DNA of 64,000 nucleotides from 66-474 sp035281745 (GTDB taxonomy: Bacteria > Pseudomonadota > Gammaproteobacteria > Xanthomonadales > Rhodanobacteraceae). A program made the translations under genes and the position numbers. The stretch spans positions 94,140 through 158,139 of the forward strand of contig DATEDI010000010.1 in NCBI GenBank assembly GCA_035281745.1, written 5' to 3'. Below the pieces are notes generated by a model, which was not told where the DNA came from, did not search any database, and saw only the letters and a list, made by a program, of their open reading frames with translations. Positions 14,205-23,797 of the stretch are shown here, one piece after another; within the stretch, counting starts at the first letter, position 1, and each line of letters starts with the position of its first letter.

Positions 14205-16675
14205 GCGCCGGCCATTTCCGCCAGCAGCGTGCGAGCTTCGGCCGCGACGTCCTCGAACCGCGCCTCAGCGCCTTCACGCTGCGCGGTCACGAAAGCGTCG
14301 CCAAGCGTGTCGCGCGTTTTCAGTTTTGCCAACTCCTCTGCCTTGCGCCATTGCGCGAACAGCGGCGCACCGGTCAATTCCCGCACACGCGCGGCGGCCG
14401 CCAGGAAGCGCGCGGCCATGGCGGGCTCGCCGCGTTCGACCGCGAGGTAGGCCGTGCCCTCGACGCAGCCCGCGGCGCCGCGCCAGTTCTGGAACCGGGT
14501 AAATCCTTCGAGATCGGACAGCCAGTCTTGTGCAGCGCCACCCAAGTCACCCAGATAAAAGCGCTGCAGCGCCCGGTTGATGAGCGTGTACGCCCATTGG
14601 AAAGAATTCCCGTGCAGGGCGAGGCAGTCCAGTGCCTCGCTGATGCTCGCTTCCGCGTCGCGATGACGACCATTCATTGACTGGGCAATGCCGCGACCGA
14701 GCAACGCATTGGAGCGCAACCACCCGTCATCGAGTTGGCTCGCGACCGCAAGCACCGATTCCGCGCACGCTTCGGCACCTGCGGAATCCCCGACTATTGC
14801 GAGTTCAAACGCCAGGATCGCCTCACCCGCCGCACCCAGCCAGGTATTCCCCTGATCCCTGGCCAGGGCGATGCCTTCGCGCAATCGCATTCCTGCGCGT
14901 TCGTGCATTCCCGAAAATTGCAGGGCTACGCCGCAAGCAATCGATGCCCGTGCAAGATGACGCGAGGACGCATGACTCGCCCGCAGCGCCCTCTCCGCCC
15001 ATTCCACCGACAGGTGGTAGTCGGTACTGCCGCGAAAGTACCAACATAGATTCCCAACCAGCGCCAGCGCGTCGTCAACGAGATCCGGTTGCGTCAGCGC
15101 AAAGTCGAACGCCGCATGCAGATTGGCCCATTCGCGCCTGACCCGGTCAAACCACAGCTGATAACGATTGCCGCGGATTTCCGTATAGATGCGTTCGGTA
15201 AGCGCCACGAAATGCGCGAGGTGCGCTGCCCGCACCCGTCCCTCGTATTCGCTTGCGACCATGCGCCCCTGCGCAAACAGCCGCACGCTGTCGAGCAGGC
15301 GATAGGAAGGCGGATTGGTCGTGGTATCGACAGCGAGCAGCGATTTGTCGACCAACCCGCCCAGCAGGTCCAGCGTCTGTTCCTCGTCAAGCCCGAACAC
15401 CGCACCCACCGCACTCGCGCCGCTGAGCGTGCAAGCGCCCACAAAGACGCTCAATCCGCACAGCAGCGATTGTTCGCGCTCCGACAGCAGCGCGAAGCTC
15501 CACTCGATCAGCGCACTCAACGTCTGGTGGCGAGCGGGGCGATTCGGATTGTCCTCGGACAGGCTGAGAAGGCGAGCCTCCATGCGTATCAAGAGTTGCT
15601 CCGGACTCAGCAGACGCAGGCGTGCCGCGGCCAGTTCGAGCGCGAGCGGCAATCCAGCGACACGGCGGCAAATCTCGGCCACCGTGGCAGCGTTGTCCCG
15701 GGTCAACGTGAACCCGGATGCGCAAGCCTGGGACCGCAGCAACAACAATCGGACCGCCGGGATCGACGAGAGCGAAGCGATCTGCTCAGCCGTCGCCCAT
15801 TCGCCCGGCGGAGGAACCTGCAATGGCAGCAATCCGTAGAGCGACTCCCCCGCACAGTTCAGGCGCCGCTGGCTGGTCACCAGGATGTGCAGGTCCGCGC
15901 AGGCCGAAAGCAGGCTTGCAACAGCCCTGCCCAGCGGTTCGGCAATGCGTTCACAGTTGTCGAACACCAGCAGCGCCTGCCGTTTTTGCAGCAGTTCGCC
16001 CAGGCGCGCGATCAGCTGCTCCGCGTCGGTTGTTGCATGGATGTCGAACATGCCGGCCATCCACCGCATCAGCGTGTCGCCGGCGGTCTGTGGCGTACAG
16101 TCGAACAGCCACACGCCATCCGGGAAATCCGTTGCAACCGAGCGCGCGGTTTCAAGCGCTGCCTGGGTCTTGCCGAGGCCGCCGGGACCGGTAATGGTGA
16201 CCAGCCGATGCTCCCGCAACATCAGCTTGAGTGCCTCGATATCGGGATCGCGGCCGATCAGCGGTTCGGTGCGTTCCGGCAAGCGCGCACGCGCGGGCGG
16301 CGCGAAGCGCAAGCCAGGAGCGCCATCGCCCTGCAACGGTTTCAACGGGGCAATGAAGCGATAGCCCAAGCCGTGCACGGTCTGGATGCAATGCGGGGCT
16401 TCGCTGTCGTCTGCGAGCGCCCGGCGTAGCTGCGCAATGATGCGGTTGAGCGTGGCCGGGGTGACGAAACCATGTCCCCACACCGCATCCAGCAATTGGT
16501 CGCGGCTTAGCAGTTGGCCCGGATGCGAGAGGAATTCGAGCAGGACGGCGAAGGCCTTCGGCTCGACCGCGAATTCCTTGCCGCCGCGCAGCAGCTGGTG
16601 TGCGCCCGCGTCGACGGTCACGTCGGCGAATGCGAACGTGCTCGTCGTTTGTCCGGCATCTTCGTGCTTTTCCAT
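14162..16675 (-). CDS. Winged-helix / STAND ATPase / TPR transcriptional regulator
   Basis: 837 residues. An OmpR/CadC-type winged-helix domain (about 13-110: LLRGGKEFAVEPKAFAVLLEFL ... TLNRIIAQLRRAL ... GLGYRF) is followed by an NB-ARC-like ATPase with Walker A GPGGLGKTQ (about 165) and Walker B LLVFDNCE. A long helical region with TPR-like repeats reaches to the C-terminus. Such STAND regulators are usually switched by ligand binding to the repeat region and ATP binding to the core. The gene is divergent from the secreted protein at 16837 and overlaps the FAD oxidase at its 3' end, so either may be a target; that is inference from position only. Confidence 0.85.
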   Translation of the reverse strand: MEKHEDAGQTTSTFAFADVTVDAGAHQLLRGGKEFAVEPKAFAVLLEFLSHPGQLLSRDQLLDAVWGHGFVTPATLNRIIAQLRRALADDSEAPHCIQTVHGLGYRFIAPLKPLQGDGAPGLRFAPPARARLPERTEPLIGRDPDIEALKLMLREHRLVTITGPGGLGKTQAALETARSVATDFPDGVWLFDCTPQTAGDTLMRWMAGMFDIHATTDAEQLIARLGELLQKRQALLVFDNCERIAEPLGRAVASLLSACADLHILVTSQRRLNCAGESLYGLLPLQVPPPGEWATAEQIASLSSIPAVRLLLLRSQACASGFTLTRDNAATVAEICRRVAGLPLALELAAARLRLLSPEQLLIRMEARLLSLSEDNPNRPARHQTLSALIEWSFALLSEREQSLLCGLSVFVGACTLSGASAVGAVFGLDEEQTLDLLGGLVDKSLLAVDTTTNPPSYRLLDSVRLFAQGRMVASEYEGRVRAAHLAHFVALTERIYTEIRGNRYQLWFDRVRREWANLHAAFDFALTQPDLVDDALALVGNLCWYFRGSTDYHLSVEWAERALRASHASSRHLARASIACGVALQFSGMHERAGMRLREGIALARDQGNTWLGAAGEAILAFELAIVGDSAGAEACAESVLAVASQLDDGWLRSNALLGRGIAQSMNGRHRDAEASISEALDCLALHGNSFQWAYTLINRALQRFYLGDLGGAAQDWLSDLEGFTRFQNWRGAAGCVEGTAYLAVERGEPAMAARFLAAAARVRELTGAPLFAQWRKAEELAKLKTRDTLGDAFVTAQREGAEARFEDVAAEARTLLAEMAGAQSSRTGARSPSGS

Positions 16676-16836
16676 GCCGCCGCGCGCTCCACGCGGATCA
16701 CGTCAACGCCGCTGCCGCACTCTCGCGATTTCCCTACCGAAACATCATGACTCATGGGCTTGCCGGGCGCAGTTTATACCCCGGATGACGGCGCATACCG
16801 CCGCCCGCCGGGACAACTTTCTTCGAGGAGAACGCC

Positions 16837-17514
16837 ATGAACACCCGCTTGTACGTATCCGTTGCGATGGCCGTGATCGGCCTGTCCGGTATTGCCGTGA
16901 CCCATCAGGCCGACGCCTGCGGATTGAACCTGGTCAAGTCCACCAATGGCCAGTGGAAGATCGCGCCGCCGGCCAAGCTGTCGGCCGCGGCCGAAAGGAT
17001 GAGGTTTCTGGCCGCCATCCCGATGAGCGAGACGAAGGCCATGCCCAATCCGCTGCAATACCTCGAACCGATCGCGGGCCTCTACGAGGTCACCATGACG
17101 GCCGAGGGCAATGGCCCGACGGGCCTGCCGGATGGGGCCGCGGTCGACCACGCCTACGTGGCTTGGCACGCGGACGGCAACGAGATCATGAATTCCGGGA
17201 GGCCTGCCGCAGAAGCCAACTTCTGCATGGGCACGTGGGCGCAAACGGGCGCGCGAACCTACACCCTCAAGCACTTCATGCTGTCGTGGGGACAAAACGT
17301 GGACGCGGACGGCGTCGACATTGACAACACGTTCGTGGGGCCGGCCAGCATCCAAGAGACCATCACCTTGAGCAAGGATCGGAATTCGTACACCGGCACG
17401 TTCGTGCTCACCCAGTACGACAAGAACTACAACATCATCCTTCCGGGCGGAATCCCCATCAAAGGCAACGTGTCGGGAACCCGCAAGACCATCAACTCAC
17501 CCGTCACGTATTGA
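16837..17514 (+). CDS. Secreted protein of unknown function
   Basis: 225 residues with a Sec-type signal peptide (MNTRLYVSVAMAVIGLSGIAV..., likely cut around ADA-C near residue 27). The mature part carries few cysteines and many beta-prone stretches (TYTLKHFMLSWG, SYTGTFVLTQYD), compatible with a lipocalin- or jelly-roll-like fold, but I recognise no named family. The start has a GAGGAGAA ribosome site just upstream. It is divergent from the STAND regulator with 161 bp between starts, so it is the best candidate for control by it. It is convergent with tyrS. Confidence 0.75.
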   Translation: MNTRLYVSVAMAVIGLSGIAVTHQADACGLNLVKSTNGQWKIAPPAKLSAAAERMRFLAAIPMSETKAMPNPLQYLEPIAGLYEVTMTAEGNGPTGLPDGAAVDHAYVAWHADGNEIMNSGRPAAEANFCMGTWAQTGARTYTLKHFMLSWGQNVDADGVDIDNTFVGPASIQETITLSKDRNSYTGTFVLTQYDKNYNIILPGGIPIKGNVSGTRKTINSPVTY

Positions 17515-17561
17515 TCGGAGCGTTGCGAAAGGCGCGACGCGTCAGGGCGTCGTGCCTTTTG

Positions 17562-18773
17562 TCATGCGCTGAACAGCCGCACCCGCGCGAAGTTGCGCTT
17601 GCCCACCTGCAGCACGCCTTCGAAACCTGCTTCGAAGACGCGTTGTGCGTCGTCCACCACTTGCGCATCGATGCGCACGGCGCGCTCCTTCAATTTGCGG
17701 TTGGCTTCCGAATTGCTGGACGTGAGGCCCGCCGCGGTCAGCAGCGCCGGCAAGCGCAGGCCCTCGGCGGGCACGCCGATCTCGTGCAACGGCAGCGATG
17801 ACGTGTCGCCTTCGCCACGCACCACCGCGTGCCAGCCGGCGATGGCCTTGTCGGCTTCGGCCGCGCCGTGGAAGCGCGCGGCCAGTTCGCGCGCCAGGCG
17901 CAATTTCGCGTCGCGCGGATTCAGTGCGCCGCTGGCGACTTCACCCTGCATGGACGCCAATTCATCCAGCGACACATCGAAGCTCAAGAGTTCGAACCAG
18001 CGCCACATCAAGTCGTCGCCGATCTTCATGGTCTTGGTGACCATGTCGATCGCGGGCTCGTCGATGCCGATGTAGTTGCCGAGCGACTTCGACATTTTCT
18101 GCACGCCGTCGATGCCTTCCAGCAGCGGCATCGTCAACACGATCTGCGGCGGCTGGCCGAAGTGTTCCTGCAGGCCGCGGCCCATCAACAGGTTGAAGCG
18201 CTGATCGGTGCCGCCGAGTTCGACGTCGCACTTCAACGCCACCGAGTCGTAACCCTGTACCAGCGGATACAGGAACTCGTGGATCGCGATGGGCTGCTGC
18301 GCCGCGTAACGCTTGGCGAAATCGTCGCGTTCCAGCATGCGCGCGACGGTGTGCTGCGCGGCCAGCCGGATCATGTCCGACGCGTCCATCTTGCCGAACC
18401 ACTCGGAATTGAAACGCACTTCGGTGCGCTCGCGATCGAGCACCTTGAACACCTGGTTGGAATATGTCTCGGCGTTCGCCAGCACCTCTTCGCGCGTCAG
18501 CGGTTTGCGCGTGACGTTCTTGCCGGTCGGGTCGCCGATCATCCCGGTGAAATCGCCGATCAAAAAAATCGCGGTGTGGCCGAGATCCTGGAACTGGCGC
18601 ATCTTGTTGAGCAGCACGGTGTGCCCAAGGTGCAGGTCCGGCGCGGTCGGATCGAAGCCCGCCTTGATTCGCAATGGACGACCAAGCGCGAGACGCGCTT
18701 CGAGCTCATCATCCTTCAGGACATCGATCGCGCCGCGATGGATCAGCGCAAGGGCTTGCTGGTTCGAAGACAT
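17562..18773 (-). CDS. tyrS: Tyrosyl-tRNA synthetase
   Basis: Class I synthetase charging tRNA-Tyr, 403 residues from ATG at 18771-18773 (a start 12 codons further upstream is possible but unlikely). HIGH appears as DLHLGHTVLLNKM, tyrosine-site segments as GDFTGMIGDPTGKN, and KMSKS as VQKMSKSLGNYIG. The C-terminal S4-like RNA-binding domain (LPALLTAAGLTSSNSEANRKLKERAVRID) is intact. Length and HLGHTV/TGKN signature fit the TyrZ-like group rather than E. coli TyrS. It stands alone, divergent from the M23 peptidase. Confidence 0.95.
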   Translation of the reverse strand: MSSNQQALALIHRGAIDVLKDDELEARLALGRPLRIKAGFDPTAPDLHLGHTVLLNKMRQFQDLGHTAIFLIGDFTGMIGDPTGKNVTRKPLTREEVLANAETYSNQVFKVLDRERTEVRFNSEWFGKMDASDMIRLAAQHTVARMLERDDFAKRYAAQQPIAIHEFLYPLVQGYDSVALKCDVELGGTDQRFNLLMGRGLQEHFGQPPQIVLTMPLLEGIDGVQKMSKSLGNYIGIDEPAIDMVTKTMKIGDDLMWRWFELLSFDVSLDELASMQGEVASGALNPRDAKLRLARELAARFHGAAEADKAIAGWHAVVRGEGDTSSLPLHEIGVPAEGLRLPALLTAAGLTSSNSEANRKLKERAVRIDAQVVDDAQRVFEAGFEGVLQVGKRNFARVRLFSA

Positions 18774-18899
18774 GGGGTTTTCCGATCGGCGGGCATTGGC
18801 GCCACTCAAAAAGTGGGGTGCGTCAACGCGTGAAGGTGACGTGGTGGTTAATTATGTGTTAACTGCGAAACCGCGTGCAAATCTTTGTGATTCAAGGCA

Positions 18900-18929
18900 T
18901 TGACGCATGCTTTCGGGTGGGGCTATGGT
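18900..18929 (+). promoter_or_regulatory. Candidate sigma-70 promoter for the M23 peptidase gene
   Basis: TTGACG (18900-18905) and TATGGT (18924-18929) are separated by 18 bases, with the start codon 42 bases downstream of the -10. It lies at the end of an AT-richer stretch between divergent genes. The match is by eye only. Confidence 0.4.
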
Positions 18930-18970
18930 ACGGCCCGTCGCGCGTTTTCGCCCGCTTCAATGGATCTCCG

Positions 18971-20431
18971 ATGGATCGCCACCTCCGTCGCGTTACCCCT
19001 CATGTTGTGCGTCGTCAGGCGATCCGTCGCAAGACCCGTCAATGCCATTCCCACTTTTATTCGGGTTGCGCGCATTGGTCGTTTCATGCCGAAGCGCCGC
19101 TCGCCGCGCTCGGTTGGACGCGTGAGCGCTGGATTCTCGGTGGCGGTGCCTTCCTGCTTGCGTTGTTGACACTGCTTGGCATCCCCGCGTGGGCCAGCGT
19201 GATCCAGCATGACACCGTCGTGAAACCGGTGACCCGCGAAACGCTGGCGTTGCGGTTGCCGCCGGCGCCGAAGGAGGCCCCGCGTCAGGTCGTTGCCTCA
19301 TGGAAAGTCGTGGAAGTACAGCCTGGCGAGACGCTGTCGGAAATTTTCCAGGCGCAAGGCTTGAGTGGCACCGACCTTGCCGCCGTGATGGCCAGCGGCA
19401 AGGACACCGGAGCGCTGAAAACCTTGCATCCCGGTGACCAGGTCGAGTTCCTCACCGATGCAAAAGGTCAGTTGCAGGGATTTCGTTACGAACCCGACTC
19501 CGCGACCCAGGTGACCTTGACTACTCAGGCCGACGGCAGCGTGCGCGCCCAGGTCGCGGTGTTGCCGGTCGAACGCCGCATGCATTTCGCGCACGGCGAG
19601 GTGCAGGGTTCGTTGTTCGCGGCGGGCGAGAAGGCCGGGCTTTCCGAGACGATGGTGTTGAAACTCGCCGACGTGTTCAAGTACGACATCGACTTCATCA
19701 AGGATCTGCAGAAGGGCGACCGCTTCACCGTCGTCTATGACGACATCTACCGCAACGGCAAGTATTCGGGCGGCGGCAACATCATCGCGGCCGAGTTCGT
19801 CAACAATGGCCACCATTACACCGCATATCGCTTCAAGGAACCCGACGGCAGCGTGGCCTACTTCAGCCAGGATGGTCGCCCGCTGCGCAAGGGTTTGCTG
19901 CGTACGCCGGTCGCCTTCACGCGCATTTCGTCCAGCTTCGGCATGCGCCATCATCCGATCCTGGGTTACAACCGCCTGCACAAGGGCGTCGATTACGCGG
20001 CGCCGACCGGCACCCCCATCCACGCCGCCGGCGATGGCGTGATCACCTTCCGCGGCCGTTCGCACGGCTACGGCAATTTCATCACCATCCGCAACACCTC
20101 GAAGTACACCACCGCCTACGGCCACATGTCACGTTTCGCGTCCGGCCTGCACGTCGGCTCGCACGTCACCCAGGGTGAAGTGATCGGTTACGTCGGCCAG
20201 ACCGGCATGGCCACCGGTCCGCATCTGCACTACGAAGTGCGGGTGAACGGTCAGCCCGAAAATCCCCTGACGGTCACGATGCCCAAACCGGAGCCGCTGT
20301 CCACCAAATTGATGGCCGACTTCCGCGCGCAGACCGCACCGATGGTGGCGCGCATCCAGATGATCGACAACGCCACCCAGCGTCTCGCGCGGGTGGCCGA
20401 CGATCGCGCCAGCGTGGCCGCCACCAACTGA
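18971..20431 (+). CDS. M23-family murein endopeptidase, MepM-like
   Basis: 486 residues. An N-terminal membrane anchor (about 53-73, ILGGGAFLLALLTLLGIPAW) is followed by a LysM-like/OapA region (VVEVQPGETLSEIFQAQGLSGTDLAAVM). The LytM/M23 zinc domain has the first His/Asp motif in HHPILGYNRLHKGVDYAAPTGTPI and the second in TGMATGPHLHYEVRVNG (HxH). It would cleave peptide cross-links in the periplasm to allow wall growth. ATG at 18971 is chosen because the 32 codons before it overlap the predicted promoter and have no protein character. anmK begins 9 bp later, so the two are probably co-transcribed. Confidence 0.88.
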   Translation: MDRHLRRVTPHVVRRQAIRRKTRQCHSHFYSGCAHWSFHAEAPLAALGWTRERWILGGGAFLLALLTLLGIPAWASVIQHDTVVKPVTRETLALRLPPAPKEAPRQVVASWKVVEVQPGETLSEIFQAQGLSGTDLAAVMASGKDTGALKTLHPGDQVEFLTDAKGQLQGFRYEPDSATQVTLTTQADGSVRAQVAVLPVERRMHFAHGEVQGSLFAAGEKAGLSETMVLKLADVFKYDIDFIKDLQKGDRFTVVYDDIYRNGKYSGGGNIIAAEFVNNGHHYTAYRFKEPDGSVAYFSQDGRPLRKGLLRTPVAFTRISSSFGMRHHPILGYNRLHKGVDYAAPTGTPIHAAGDGVITFRGRSHGYGNFITIRNTSKYTTAYGHMSRFASGLHVGSHVTQGEVIGYVGQTGMATGPHLHYEVRVNGQPENPLTVTMPKPEPLSTKLMADFRAQTAPMVARIQMIDNATQRLARVADDRASVAATN

Positions 20432-20439
20432 GCGCCGCC

Positions 20440-21555
20440 GTGGCGCATCAGGCGTCACCGCTCTATCTCGGGCTGATTTCCGGGACCAGCGCCGACGGCA
20501 TCGACGTCGCGCTGGTGCGCTTCGCGACGCATCCGGATGTCATCGCGGCCCGAACTTTCGCCTATCCGGACGAGCTTCGTGCCGGCGTGGTCGCGCTGGC
20601 GGGCAATGCCACGGCGATCACGCTGGATGCCTACGGACATCTCGATGCCGCCATCGGCGCGTGCTTCGCCGATGCGGCGCTGACATTGTTGCGCGATGCG
20701 GGCATCGATATCCGCGAGGTGGCGGCGCTGGGCTCGCACGGGCAGACCGTGTGCCACCGGCCGAATGGGCCCGCCCCCTTTACCTTGCAGATCGGCGACC
20801 CGAACGTGATCGCGGAACGCACCGGCATCGTGACGGTGGCGGATTTTCGTCGCGCGGATCTTGCAGCGGGCGGGCAGGGCGCGCCGCTGTTGCCGGCGCT
20901 GCATGCCGCCGTGCTGGCGGATGCCGCAACATCGCGTGCGATCTTGAACCTCGGCGGCATCGCCAACCTCACGCTGCTGGTGCCCGGCCAGCCGGTGCTC
21001 GGCTTCGATACGGGGCCAGCGAACTGCCTGCTGGATGCCTGGTCGCTGCGCCATCGCGGCACGTCGCGTGATGAAGGTGGCGCATGGGCGCGCACCGGTC
21101 GCGCAGATGCGCGGCTGTTGCAACACCTGCTCGGCGATCCGTATTTCGCGGCGCCCCCCCCGAAAAGCACCGGGCGCGAATACTTCAATCTCGACTGGCT
21201 GGATCCGCTTTTGCCCAACCGCATCGAACCGGCCGACGTGCAGGCGACGCTGCTGCAACTTTCCGCGCGCAGCATCGCCGATGCATTGCGCGTGCATGCA
21301 GCCGGCGTTCGCGAGGTGTACGCCTGCGGTGGCGGGGTGCACAACGCCGCGTTGATGGCGGCGCTGCGCGCCGAGCTTCCCGATGCGAAGGTCGACACCA
21401 CCGCCGCGCTCGGACTCGATCCCGATTTCGTGGAAGCGGTCGGCTTCGCCTGGCTCGCGCGCGCGCGTCTCGAACATGCGCCCGGCAACCTGCCGACGGT
21501 GACCGGCGCGCACGGACCGCGTGTGCTGGGCGCGGTTTACGCGCCGCTCGCCTGA
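20440..21555 (+). CDS. anmK: Anhydro-N-acetylmuramic acid kinase
   Basis: 371 residues. AnmK opens the 1,6-anhydro ring and phosphorylates the sugar with ATP, giving MurNAc-6-phosphate in cell-wall recycling. The start LYLGLISGTSADGIDVALV is the family signature. GSHGQTVCHRP, the ILNLGGIANLTLL phosphate loop, GFDTGPANCLLDAW and YACGGGVHNAAL follow in order, typical of the ASKHA-fold kinases. It starts with GTG 9 bp behind the murein endopeptidase and ends tail-to-tail with an AmpG-like permease (19-bp overlap), so three murein-turnover genes sit together. Confidence 0.95.
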   Translation: MAHQASPLYLGLISGTSADGIDVALVRFATHPDVIAARTFAYPDELRAGVVALAGNATAITLDAYGHLDAAIGACFADAALTLLRDAGIDIREVAALGSHGQTVCHRPNGPAPFTLQIGDPNVIAERTGIVTVADFRRADLAAGGQGAPLLPALHAAVLADAATSRAILNLGGIANLTLLVPGQPVLGFDTGPANCLLDAWSLRHRGTSRDEGGAWARTGRADARLLQHLLGDPYFAAPPPKSTGREYFNLDWLDPLLPNRIEPADVQATLLQLSARSIADALRVHAAGVREVYACGGGVHNAALMAALRAELPDAKVDTTAALGLDPDFVEAVGFAWLARARLEHAPGNLPTVTGAHGPRVLGAVYAPLA

Positions 21556-22859
21556 TCGATGTCGTCGCCCACGCCGTGGGCGCGCAGCCGCGGCACCAGC
21601 CACAGCAGCAACAGCGCGGCCGGCAATACCGCCAGCACCGTCAGCACGAAATAGAACCCGTAGCTGGTCGCCATCACGATGCCACCGGCGAAGAAGCCCA
21701 TCACCTTGCCCGGCAGGTTCACCATCGAACTCAGCAGCGAGTATTGGGTTGCGGTGTGCTGCCGGTTCACCAGCGAGGACAGGAACGCAACCGTCGGCGG
21801 CCCGAGGAATCCGAGCGTGAAGTTTTCGCCCGAGATCACCACGGTGAGCATGCCGAGGTTGCCGTGGTGACCGATCAGCAACAGGTACAGCAGGTTGCTG
21901 CAACCGCAGGCGACGATTCCGACCAAGAGGCTCGGATTGATGCCGAAACGCGCGACCGCCGCGCCGCCGACGAACACCCCGGCGATGCCGATCCACACGC
22001 CGTAGATCTTGGTAATCGTGCCGATCGCGGTCAGGCTGAAGCCCATGTCGCGATAGAACGGACTCATGATGCCGCCGATCGTCGCCTGTTCCGGAAGCTT
22101 GAACAGCAGGATGAACAGCAGCGTCACCAGCGCCAGCGCCACGCCGAAGCGTGCGAAGAAATCGGTGAACGGCGCCACCACGCCGTTGTGCATCGCCTCC
22201 ATCCAGCGCCGTGGCGATTCGCGGTGCCGCTCCGGCTCGCGCGCCAGCAGGTTCGCGATGACGGGAATCACCATTATCGCGGCCATCACCACGTACACCC
22301 ACGGCCACGCCAGGTGATCGGCCATGATCAGCGCAAACGCCCCGGCGACCATCAGGCCGATGCGATAGCCGAGTGCGTAGGTCGCGACCAGCGCGCCTTG
22401 CTGATCCATCGGCGCGATCTCGATGCGCCAGGCGTCCACCGCGATGTCCTGCGTCGCGCCGAAAAATGCCACCACGAGCGTCGCGGCGATGAAGGCATCC
22501 AGCCGTGCCGGCGTCAGGAATGCCATCGCAAGCAGACCGGCCACCACGCCGGCTTGCGCCAGCAGCAACCAGCCACGGCGGCGGCCCAGCCGCGAGAACA
22601 GCGGCAGTCGCCAATGGTCCAGCAGCGGCGCCCACAGGAACTTGAACACGTAGGTCATGCCGGCGCTGGCGATCATGGTGATGTCGCGCAGCACGATGTG
22701 TTCGGCTTTGAGCCAGTACGCCAAGGTGCCCGCGACCAGCAGGAATGGCAGGCCGGACGAAAACCCGAAGAAGCACATCGTCCACGCGGCCGGCTGCGTG
22801 AACGCCTTCCATATCGATGGCTTGGCGGGCTTGGAGGCGCCCGCGGCGCTGCGGGTCAT
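21537..22859 (-). CDS. ampG: AmpG-like muropeptide permease (MFS)
   Basis: 440 residues with about 12 hydrophobic segments. The start (WKAFTQPAAWTMCFFGFSSGLPFLLVAGTLAYWLKAE) matches the AmpG pattern of SSGLPLLL followed by LxxWL. A central DIAVDAWRIE segment, also typical of AmpG, follows TM4. AmpG imports GlcNAc-anhydroMurNAc peptides from the periplasm; the neighbouring anmK supports the assignment. ATG at 22857-22859 overlaps the xth TGA (ATGA). The 3' end overlaps anmK by 19 bp in convergent orientation, so the two mRNAs are complementary at their ends. Confidence 0.82.
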   Translation of the reverse strand: MTRSAAGASKPAKPSIWKAFTQPAAWTMCFFGFSSGLPFLLVAGTLAYWLKAEHIVLRDITMIASAGMTYVFKFLWAPLLDHWRLPLFSRLGRRRGWLLLAQAGVVAGLLAMAFLTPARLDAFIAATLVVAFFGATQDIAVDAWRIEIAPMDQQGALVATYALGYRIGLMVAGAFALIMADHLAWPWVYVVMAAIMVIPVIANLLAREPERHRESPRRWMEAMHNGVVAPFTDFFARFGVALALVTLLFILLFKLPEQATIGGIMSPFYRDMGFSLTAIGTITKIYGVWIGIAGVFVGGAAVARFGINPSLLVGIVACGCSNLLYLLLIGHHGNLGMLTVVISGENFTLGFLGPPTVAFLSSLVNRQHTATQYSLLSSMVNLPGKVMGFFAGGIVMATSYGFYFVLTVLAVLPAALLLLWLVPRLRAHGVGDDIDQASGA

Positions 22860-23671
22860 TCCGCGTAGTCCACCGCATCGTACTCGACTGAAAATGGCGC
22901 GTGGTCGGAGAACCGCGGAGTCGGGGTGACCATGCAGGTCCGTGCGCGCTTGCCGATGCCGGGCGTCGCGATCTGGTAATCGATCCGCCAACCCACGTTG
23001 TTCGCCCGCGCGGCGCCGCGGTTGGACCACCACGTGTATTCCTCGATGTCCGGTTTTATCACGCGGAAGCTGTCCAGCCAGCCGTGTGGCGGTGCGGGCG
23101 AGCCGTCGCCGTGTGCGTCCGCGATCAGCGCGTTCAACCACGCGCGTTCTTCCGGCAGGCAGCCGGAATTCTTCTGGTTGGATTTCCAGTTGCGGATGTC
23201 GCGCTCGCTGCGCACGATGTTCCAGTCGCCGCACACCACGTACTCGCGACCGCTGGCGAGCCAGCCGTCGAAGATCTTGCGCAGCTTCTTCATCGCCTCG
23301 AACTTGAACTGCTGGCGTTCCTCGCCCGAGGTCCCCGACGGCACGTACAGCGACACCACCGAGAGATTGCCGAAACGCGCCTCGATGTAGCGGCCTTCGT
23401 CGTCGAAGGCCTTCCAGCCTATCTTCTTCAGCACTTCGTCGGGTTCGCGCCTGGCGTAGATCGCGACGCCGCTGTAGCCCTTCCTGGTCACCGCATCGCG
23501 GTAGAAACAGTGATGGCCGTCAGGGCGGAACATCGGGTCGATCAACTGGTCTTCCTGTGCCTTGGTTTCCTGCAGGCACACCACGTCCGCGTTCTGTTGA
23601 CGCAGCCAGTCGAAGAAGCCCTTGTTGGCGGCGGAACGGATGCCGTTGGCGTTGAAGGATATGATTTTCAT
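22856..23671 (-). CDS. xth: Exodeoxyribonuclease III
   Basis: 271 residues, an AP endonuclease and 3' exonuclease of the exo-endonuclease-phosphatase fold used in base excision repair. Motifs read in order: SFNANGIRSA, VCLQETK (metal-binding Glu), the YSGVAIYAR segment, VVCGDWNIVRSERDI (Asp-Trp-Asn), WRIDYQ and the catalytic FSDHAPF. The start ATG at 23669-23671 gives the canonical MKIISFNANG. It is followed directly by ampG with an ATGA overlap. A tandem GGAGCAGGGCAGA-type repeat lies just upstream (about 23680-23705). Confidence 0.93.
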   Translation of the reverse strand: MKIISFNANGIRSAANKGFFDWLRQQNADVVCLQETKAQEDQLIDPMFRPDGHHCFYRDAVTRKGYSGVAIYARREPDEVLKKIGWKAFDDEGRYIEARFGNLSVVSLYVPSGTSGEERQQFKFEAMKKLRKIFDGWLASGREYVVCGDWNIVRSERDIRNWKSNQKNSGCLPEERAWLNALIADAHGDGSPAPPHGWLDSFRVIKPDIEEYTWWSNRGAARANNVGWRIDYQIATPGIGKRARTCMVTPTPRFSDHAPFSVEYDAVDYAE

Positions 23672-23797
23672 TGAACAGGGAGCAGGGCAGAGGGAGCAGG
23701 GCAAGAGCGTAACGGATACGTGTACACCCAACCACGAATCCTGCGGGCAGACGCGAGGCTTTATCATGCGGCTTCCTGCTCGCTGCTTCCGCCGACC

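Noticed and set aside
20455..22878. 807-codon minus-strand frame covering anmK and the permease
   Set aside because: Out of frame with the AmpG-like gene and antisense to anmK; no recognisable domain.
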